This document shows positions 57,190 through 64,000 of a DNA stretch of 64,000 nt, piece after piece. Position 1 is the first letter of the stretch; each line of letters begins with the position of its first letter. The notes beneath the pieces were generated by a model, which saw nothing but the letters and a program-made list of their open reading frames with translations, searched no databases and was not told where the DNA came from. This DNA is from Dendrocalamus latiflorus (lineage: Eukaryota > Streptophyta > Magnoliopsida > Poales > Poaceae), in the NCBI GenBank assembly GCA_017311315.1, contig CM029660.1:29583410-29647409 (forward strand), written 5' to 3'. Both the position numbers and the translations under genes were made by a program.

Positions 57190-58347
57190 CTAGCAAACGG
57201 GACATCTCACTAGCCCGTTCTCGTTGCACTCGGGGCACCTCCTGAACGCTCCGGCGGCGCCGTCATCGTCCTCGACGAACACCTTGCAGCTGCCGGAGCA
57301 CGCGTCGCACGGCACGAACCGCACGCCGCCGCAGCCGTCGCACGGCTCCACCGCGAGGCCGCCTCCTTTGCCCTCGGCGCCTGGCGCCAGGTCGCAGGAC
57401 TTGAGAGCCTCAGCCAGCTCCCCGGACTCGTGCATGCGGCGGATCTCCTCGGCGCCGCCCAGGTGCCAGCCGTCCGCGAACACATGCGGGAGCCTGCCGT
57501 GGCCGGGCCCGGCGGCGCCGAGCACGGCGAGGAGCTCGTCCTTGTACCCGGCGTGCATCGACAGGTCGCGCTCGTCGACGCGCACGCCGTAGCTCCAGAG
57601 GATGGAGCTCGTGGCCCAGCAGTCCTCGTACGTCTGTCGGATGCCGCGGAGGCTGGTCAGGTACACCACGACCCGCCGCGCGCTCTCCGGAGGCGGCGGC
57701 GGCCCCGACGACGCCTTCGTTGCTAACTTGGCGTCGATCTTTTGCTGGAACACGTTGACCCGCGCCCTCACGACACCCGCGAACATCTGGATTTCGCGTT
57801 TCTTGACGGCTCCTCCGTCGCGCGTGACGGCGTCCCGAGGAGGTGACAGGTCGTCGAGCGCCTTCCGGAATGCCTCCAGGACGTCGGGATCGAACTCCGG
57901 CGATCCGGGCGCCGAGCGAACCTGCCGCTCCACGCCGTGGCCATCCTCCTCCTCGTCCCCGTCGCCGTCCTCGAGCCCTTCCATGAGCTCCCACACGTTG
58001 ATCTCCTCGGGCTCACGCAGCGGCGTCTTGGTCGGCGTCCGCGGCGCCCGCCTCTGCCGCTTCGCCGGCGCCATCGGAGACGGCGGTGGACACCACCCAT
58101 CGATTGCGCGCCGCACGGCCCCGTACTTCCCCGCTCCACCGCCCTCGTCGCTCGCCTTCACCACCATCCCCTCCCCTCCGGCGAAAGAAACCGCCGCGGC
58201 CGCCGCGCGGTCGAGGCTGAGCGTCCCCAGCGTGGACGACCTCAGCGCGACGGAGTGCCGCGGCAGCAGCCCGGAGTAGCTTCTCGGCTCCGGCGCCGCA
58301 CCTCCGCGCCCTCCATGCAACGCGTGCTTCGATCCCTTGCAGCCCAT
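57190..58347 (-). CDS. Glutaredoxin-family protein with C-terminal CxxC zinc cluster, 385 aa
   Basis: Intronless, very GC-rich at third positions. The start at 58347 (MGCKGSKH) was chosen over an upstream in-frame ATG (58755). MGC is the usual start of this family and a good N-myristoylation signal, the context is GTGGATGG, and the extra 136 residues lie in an LTR and leader. Residues 116-126 hold INVWELMEGLE; 225-330 the glutaredoxin-like fold (RRVVVYLTSLRGIRQTYEDC, with the active-site Cys at 243, and LPHVFADGWHLGGAEEI); 336-385 a zinc-type cluster with four CxxC pairs (336/339, 347/350, 371/374, 382/385). The family (At5g39865-like) is plant-specific; the exact substrate is unknown. Membrane attachment by myristate and disulfide or metal handling are inferred. 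No damage is seen. Confidence 0.92.
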   Translation of the reverse strand: MGCKGSKHALHGGRGGAAPEPRSYSGLLPRHSVALRSSTLGTLSLDRAAAAAVSFAGGEGMVVKASDEGGGAGKYGAVRRAIDGWCPPPSPMAPAKRQRRAPRTPTKTPLREPEEINVWELMEGLEDGDGDEEEDGHGVERQVRSAPGSPEFDPDVLEAFRKALDDLSPPRDAVTRDGGAVKKREIQMFAGVVRARVNVFQQKIDAKLATKASSGPPPPPESARRVVVYLTSLRGIRQTYEDCWATSSILWSYGVRVDERDLSMHAGYKDELLAVLGAAGPGHGRLPHVFADGWHLGGAEEIRRMHESGELAEALKSCDLAPGAEGKGGGLAVEPCDGCGGVRFVPCDACSGSCKVFVEDDDGAAGAFRRCPECNENGLVRCPVC

Positions 58348-58702
58348 CCACACCAAGAAGAAACCCGGTGCTGCCGCCCGCCGTTCCACCGATGAGGAGG
58401 AGAAGGCTAGGATCGAAACGGCTAAAACATCTACTAGGAGCCGACGACTCGGCACGCACACAGGCAGGGCAGGGGACAAACCGTCAAACGGTAGGAAACG
58501 ATCGTTGGCGAGTGGAGAGGCAACGCAATGACAATGCCGACATCTGCGGAGGGAAACGCATAAGAACGCGAGAGGCGGGCGGGCGTTGGGGGTCGCGGGT
58601 ACGGGAGCCGTGCATATTGAATCGGGCATATCACGTCCGTTCACGTATGAATTGGGCGGCCGTTCCGCCGTGGGCACGTACTTGCGCCGTGGCCGTGGAA
58701 TT
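58348..58702 (-). promoter_or_regulatory. 5' leader and proximal upstream region of the glutaredoxin-family gene
   Basis: Only 355 bp separate the start codon from the 3' LTR of a Copia element. The stretch is GC-rich with ACGT cores near 58633 and 58675 and no clear TATA box. The native promoter may be here or may have been displaced by the LTR. Confidence 0.45.
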
Positions 58703-59193
58703 TGTTGGGGAACCTCGTGACTCCTGATCAATTTCTCATATATAAGATTGATCAATTCCTCCTATATAAAATAGATGTATCAATCATAGAGTAATGTAAA
58801 AATATAAGATTAAAAACATTGAGACAAGGGGAGAACTCCTGCTTTCTTTATTACTTTTTCTTTACAAGTGCAATGTGATAAATACAGGGCCTGTTCTTTT
58901 TTGCTGAACCTTATGACTTTTAGCTGTGGCTTATGGCTTTTGGGTTGTTCGTGCGAGAGATTACAGAGTAACAGAAACTCACGTGCGATTTTTGCCGATA
59001 TAAATGAAGTCAGTACAGTATGTACTACAATTAACTAGTAGACCCTATCTTGAAAAGATACTCTGTTTAAAAGCTAGTTACTGTAGAAAAGCCAAAAGCA
59101 GCTTTTAGAAGCTGAAAAGAACAGGCCCATATACTACAAGGTGAGATATCCACTATGGGCCAAGGCCTCAATCCTAGGCCAGGTTTTCCAACA
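58703..59193 (-). repeat. 3' LTR of an old Copia element, containing a MITE
   Basis: Minus strand: TGTTGGAAAACCTGGCC ... GAGGTTCCCCAACA, with TGTTGG/CCAACA ends. Inside the element it is preceded by a polypurine tract AAGGGGAG (59194-59201). Without the 242-bp MITE the LTR is about 250 bp. It points toward the glutaredoxin-family gene. The other LTR is outside the window, so the TSD cannot be checked. Confidence 0.82.
58887..59128. mobile_element. MITE, GGGCCTGTTC...GAACAGGCCC, nested in the LTR
   Basis: Perfect 10-bp inverted ends, extended imperfectly inward (ttctttt / aaaagaac). Interior shares gagagatta, agaccctatcttgaaaag and actgtagaaaagcc with 16478-16745. No convincing TSD, perhaps because the host LTR is eroded. 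Confidence 0.8.
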
Positions 59194-59699
59194 CTCCCCT
59201 TAGACACTCATCCGACACGTTCATACCTCATCAAAACTCCATAAATCTCGTGGGAAAAATTTGGAGAAATAGTACACGATACATATTATGTTGCGTTACA
59301 CAAATTGCCTCATTAAAAATATTGGCCAAGAAACTTCCAAAAAAATTCGTAAGGAAAAAGAGTACAATTCACCTAATTTCATTTATTCTATAAGATTTAT
59401 TCTTTGGGTACTTGATTTTTGTGATCAAGTTTTAATAGTGAGCTCGTGTAGAGTCTCCCCTGAATTCTACGTACACTTCTCTAAGTCTCATCATTCTAAT
59501 TCCACGTACACATCTTTTAAAATTAGATACTGCAAATGACTTAGTGAATAAACCTGCAAGATTTCCATATAATTTAATATACAGTATCTTAATTTTGTCC
59601 ATCTTTTACAATTCATGAGCATAGAAGAATTTAGGGTTAATGTGCTTTATAAGATGACTCTTCACGTACCTCGTTTGTACTTGTATAACACAAGCTGCA

Positions 59700-62600
59700 T
59701 TATCTTTATAGATAATTGTGGGAGCTTGTATGATGTTCAATCCACATGATTGTTGGATGTGATAAACCATTCGTCGATTTCAAGCACATTCTCGTGTTGC
59801 TCATATAGTGCTCTGATTTTCGAGTGGTTTGTTGAAGTCGATATAAGACTTTGCTTAGACGATTTCTATGAAATTGCATCTCCACCATATAGGAGTATAT
59901 AGCCCATTTGTGACCTAATGGTATGCAGGTCCGACAAATACCCGGCATCTGCATAGCCTGTCATATTTAAGTCTTAGTTCTTTCTATAGAATAGTCCAAA
60001 ATCTTTGCTTCCTTGGAGGTATTGAAAAATATTCTTTATTCTCTACCAATACCTTTTGGTTGGTTCTGCACTGTACCTTACTAATAGATTTATGGCAAAT
60101 GCAATATCTAGTCTAGTGCAGTTTGCTAAATACATAAGTGCTCATACTACACTTAAGTACGGGAATTCCGGTCCCAGGACTTCCCCTCTTCTCTAGGTCA
60201 GTACGATCCTTATCTTGCTGTAAAGATCGTCCGACCATTAGTACTTTCGAAGGGCATGCCTTTTCAAAGACAAATCTTTCTAACACCTTTTGAGTGTGTG
60301 TGGATTGATGTATTAATATTCCTTCTGTGACATGCTCAAGCTGCAAGCCTAAGCAATATTTGATTTTACCTAAATCTTTCATTTTGAATTCTGACTCCAA
60401 GTAATAACTCGCCTCCTTTATTTCTTCTAAGGTTCCGATGATATTCAGATCATCTCCATATACTGATATTATACAAAATCCATTTGGCACCGTCATATAA
60501 ATACACAGGGATAGTCCTCATTGTTCGTGTAGCCTTTCTTGCATAGAAAGTAACTTAACCGATTATACCACATCCTGCCTGATTGCTTAAGTCCATACAG
60601 TGATTTTCTGAGTTTCACACTATACAGGCTTCTATTTGCTCTGTCTTGGTTCGGGACAAGGATGCCTTTAGGCACCTTCATATAGATGTCCGAATCTAGG
60701 TTTCCACAAAGGTATGTCATTACCATATCATCAATTTCATTTCTAAATTCAGGTTTACTGCCATTGAGATTAAATATCTAAAGTTAATACTACCCATGAC
60801 TGAGTAATAGGTTTCTTCATAATCAACTCCTGTATATTGAGTGAAATCTTATGCAACAAGCCTTACTTTATATCTTAACATTTCATTTTTCTCATTTCTC
60901 TTTCGAACAAACACCCACTTATGCCCTACGGGGTGTAAATGGGGAGGTGTGCGGCTTACAGGCCGGAACACCTCTCTTTTGTTTAGAGATAATAATTCAA
61001 TTTCTATTGCCTCCTTCTAATCCTCCCAATCTGATCTCTTCTTACATTCAACGAGTGATGCAGGCTCTGGATCAAGATTGATGATTGTGGCAATTTTCTT
61101 TGCAAAATAAATATCAACATTAGTCGTTGTTCTATTCATGGATTCTTCCGTGTGCACATAGTTATGGCTATTTTATCATGGGTTGATTCTTCTAGTGCTT
61201 CTACTTGCTTACCGTTCCTTTTAATTGCGAGGGCAAGTCCCTTTAGTTTTTTAGTTCCGACGTGTGCGCACACATCCATGCTGATTTCTCCCTCCATGGG
61301 AATGTTCAGATTCGGTATGCCCTTTTTTGAAGGTGTTATACTGATGCCAGGTCTCAACTGACCCCCTTTCTGGTTCTAGGGAACTTTAGTGATTGGGTGT
61401 GTCAAGTCCTTCTTATCCTTTTTCACTAGGCGTCCCCGGTTACTCGGGATTCGAGGGGCTGTAGTTCTCATCCTTGTATTCTGAGGCCTTTGGATGGGAT
61501 TAGGGATACCTTCAGCTTTCTTCCGTATTTCAACCCTCTTCGGTGCATTGCATACAGGCACATGCGACTTGGTCACACTTTTTAAATCACTAAAATGGTC
61601 CGGTAGTTGGTTTGCTAATGCTTGTAAGTCAATGATCTTCTGGACTTCTCTATTTGCTTTACTAGTGCGTGGGTCATATGCATGGATTCCCGTGGTTGAC
61701 ATTTTTCATCAAGTGGTTGATTTCCTCACCCCTAATGTTGGGAAACTATTCTTATCAAACATACTATTAGTGAAACGGGCAGTATGCATATCTCCTATCA
61801 TGGGGTATAAATACCTGATTATGGATGTTGTCTCATAACCAACGTATATCCCAAACTTTCAGAGAGGTTCAATTGCTATACGCTGTGGAGGGGGTATATG
61901 TACATAAATCTTGCACCCAAACATCTAGAGATGAGAAATTTTCGGTGCTGACCCTTAAGCTAGTTGCATTGGTGAATGGATGTTATATGCTGATGGTCTA
62001 AAGTTGATGAGAGTAGCTACATGCAAGAATGCGTGTCCCCAACATGTAGTTGGCAAATTACAATTCTACATAAGCAATTGGGCAATAAATTTAATTCTCT
62101 TAATTAATGCCTTTGCTAGTCCATTCTGGGTGTGGACATGCGGTATCTAATGCTCAACTTTAATTCTCATTGCCGTACAATAATCATCAAATGCCTTTGA
62201 TGTAAATTCTCTGGTGTTGTCCATTCTGATGGACTTTATATGATGATCAGGAAAATTATTTTTAATTTAAATTATCTGCAAGATCAGTTTTGCGAAAGTA
62301 TAGTTCCTGGTAGATAATAAACACACATGCGACCATTTCGAGGAAGCATCGATGAGTACCATAAAATATTTAAATAGCCCTAACAGGGGTTGTATAGGTC
62401 TGCAAATGTCTCCTTGGATGTGTTCTAAGAATACAGAGACTTTATCCTTCACTTTCAGAGCAGAAGGTCTAGTAATTAATTTTCCAATGGCACATGCGAG
62501 GCACACAAAATCATTAAAAAATTCTTTACATTGATACTATGTTCCTGTGAATTGTTAATTATATTTCTCATCATCCTAAGCCCTGGGTGACCTAATATAT

Positions 62601-63104
62601 CATGCCAAAGACATAAGAGTTCAGAGCTTCTAAATATTGTTTTTAGAGCAGTATAGGCTGCGGGTGCCTTAATATTAGTGTAGTATAGCCCAATCTCAAA
62701 TGAAAGAACCTTTCTAATACCCTTGTTCCATTTGTTTTGTGCTTCATAATGAGTAGGTATTCCTTACCATACTCTTCTTCAGTCTCAACATGGAAACCGT
62801 TAGTTCGAATATTCTTGAAACTTAGGAGAGTTCTAGTCGATTCTGAGTACAATAACGCTTCTTAGATAACCAAAGTTGTGTCCATGGGGAGTATAATTGT
62901 AGCTCTTCCTGAGCTTATTATACATGCATCGCTACTGGTGATTATTGTGAGGCTGCCAGCATTCTTACTAATCAACTGAAAGAATTTTGTCTCTCTCAAG
63001 ATGATATTCGTTGTGCCGTTGTCAGGTAAGCACACTTCCTTCACAGGGCGCCACATGCGTTCTAATATAAAGTACTTTATTAATATATAGTAGAGGACAA
63101 TCAA
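59700..63104 (-). pseudogene. Decayed Copia pol
   Basis: Right to left: protease-like VCLPDNGTTNIILRETKFF (about 63030), where D-S-G is usual; a GAG-pre-integrase stretch (62640-62850); integrase with FLEHIQGDICRPIQPLLG and KYFMVLIDASSKWSHVCLLS (62267-62506) and, further on, an HVHTQNGLA-like remnant (about 62125); linker with VQKIIDLQALANQLPDHFSD (61376-61702); RT with SDIYMKVPKGILVPNQDRAN and RKSLYGLKQSGRMWYNRLSY (60493-60726); then SVYGDDLNIIGT (60440), in which the catalytic YVDD reads YGDD, and MKDLGKIKYCLGLQLEHV. Many stops and frameshifts; not functional. Confidence 0.85.
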
Positions 63105-63299
63105 TCACATAAATAAAATATTGCAAATATCGAAACATATCATACCATTATTAACTGAACAAATGAATGAATTATTTAGTATCATCCAACTATCATGAGA
63201 AAATGAATTGTTTGAGTACTGATAATGACAAATCTAGCTTATTCCTTCCACATATTAAATAAATGACAATTAAAGTCTAAATGCATTCTATACATTAGA

Positions 63300-64000
63300 C
63301 TGAATCTGCTAAAAAGTTAGAGACTTCTGCTGCTATCTTCTTAGGGGTGAAATGCTCTTCCTGGAAAATCATGGCGGCGGCAGCTGCAATGTCAAGAGGG
63401 GGTGCTGTTGTAGGAGTGGAGTCAACCTCCATCGGCACAGGTAGCTGCTTAGAACACTCCTCGTCAACGAAAGCAAAGTGGGTTTCATGCTACCCTTTGT
63501 CACTGCTCTTCTTAGCCTAGAATGCATCAACGATGTGTTGTGACTCTTTACAGATCCGCAACCAATGCCCCCACTTGCTACACTTGTAGCAGGTTTGGTC
63601 TTACTGACCATAGGGCTTGTCGTCCCACTTCGGTTTGCTGGCTTTATTCTCTTGTGGAGCATTTGACTTGCCTTTCTAGGTTGTAGTTTTGCCCTTCCTT
63701 CGCCTTTTCTTTATTATGGGCTTTTGCATCTTGTAGCTCCCAGCATTGGCCTCACAGTAAGCAGAGCTACCAAGTGGCTATGTAACAAAGTTCTTACGGA
63801 GAACTTCATCTTGAGCTTATGCAACCTGCATGATATCAATCAACTCGGCATACTCCATGTAGCTGTCATGACGATAGTTGTATGTAGACTACACTGCATT
63901 GGAGTGGAAGATGGAGAGGGTCTTCTCAATCTTCTGCTCATCTGTGATTTGCCTGCCACAAAGTTGAAGATTGGTACAAATTCTGTGCAGGGCAGAGTTG
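63300..64000 (-). pseudogene. Decayed Copia gag, C-terminal part
   Basis: A CCHC zinc knuckle (CYKCSKWGHWLRIC) can be read on minus at about 63560-63600, with Lys/Ala-rich text around it and stops on both sides. The N-terminal part lies beyond the window. Confidence 0.7.

Larger units (their letters stand above)
59194..64000 (-). mobile_element. Degenerate Ty1-copia element, continuing past the right edge
   Basis: Gag, protease, integrase and RT remnants are ordered from right to left on the minus strand and end at the LTR 58703-59193. Every domain is broken by frameshifts or stops, so this is far older than the SIRE-type element at 44-56 kb. Its pol resembles small-LTR Copia lineages; no lineage is assigned. 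Confidence 0.85.

Noticed and set aside
57410..58459. Long frames on both strands across the glutaredoxin-family gene (for example 57602-58279 plus)
   Set aside because: Shadows of the real gene caused by its high third-position GC; none has recognisable domains.
58348..58755. Upstream in-frame ATG at 58755 extending the glutaredoxin-family protein by 136 residues
   Set aside because: The extension begins inside the Copia LTR, has no family similarity, and the MGC start is typical of the family.

Overview
This is a plant nuclear window, almost certainly from a grass (Poaceae). The evidence is the mix of families: CACTA elements with cacagacgg subterminal repeats and TNP2/Ulp1 genes, long-LTR Ty3-gypsy elements, a SIRE-type Copia, a CRM-like gypsy, grass-style MITEs, and an intronless, very GC-rich host gene. 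A PACMAD grass is my guess; the species cannot be read from the sequence. Only one intact host gene is visible, a glutaredoxin-family protein with a C-terminal zinc-binding CxxC cluster (57190-58347, minus). Nearly everything else is transposable-element DNA, much of it nested.

Layout. 1-2200: end of a long LTR (minus) carrying a tRNA-like pol III cassette. 2201-4160: degraded CACTA ORF2 remnant and unassigned DNA. About 4165-8377: decayed CACTA element A with TNP2 transposase. 8378-10250: MITE-type repeats and unassigned DNA. 10251-16405: non-autonomous CACTA B, split by an exactly 4000-bp Pack-CACTA (11255-15254, TSD ATG). The Pack-CACTA carries exon fragments of at least three host genes: a glutaredoxin-type zinc motif, a UBP1-like RRM and an XEG113-like arabinosyltransferase. 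16406-18970: a MITE and unassigned DNA. 18974-35596: full-length CACTA C (matching 14-bp TIR ends, TSD GAA), with a decayed TNP2 gene and an ORF2/Ulp1 gene. Into ORF2 have inserted a 3579-bp solo LTR (TSD ATAAC) and a rearranged CRM-like gypsy whose LTR is inverted relative to its pol region.

35600-41930: unassigned DNA, short tandem repeats, a ~480-bp satellite-like array (37.9-40.0 kb) and a GC-rich repeat. 41941-42582: candidate Pack-MULE. 42768-43045 and 43129-43302: two MITEs, the second with a perfect 8-bp TSD. 44070-56396: complete SIRE-type Copia on the minus strand (2.23-kb LTRs differing by about 28 substitutions, TSD TATAT). Its PBS, polypurine tract, gag and pol are recognisable, but nonsense codons break pol. 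It sits in a foldback-like repeat whose arms lie at 43.5 and 56.5 kb. 57190-58347: host gene. 58703-64000: an old Copia (minus) whose 3' LTR ends about 355 bp upstream of the host start codon and points toward it.

How it works together: CACTA C (TNP2 plus ORF2/Ulp1) is the kind of source that could have mobilised elements such as A and B, which share its subterminal repeats, but its TNP2 copy has several stops and is probably dead. The ORF2 3' region contains an 83-bp-arm foldback that could be a small-RNA source. All boundaries, TSDs, motifs and splice sites were read by eye; family names rest on motif recognition, with no database search.
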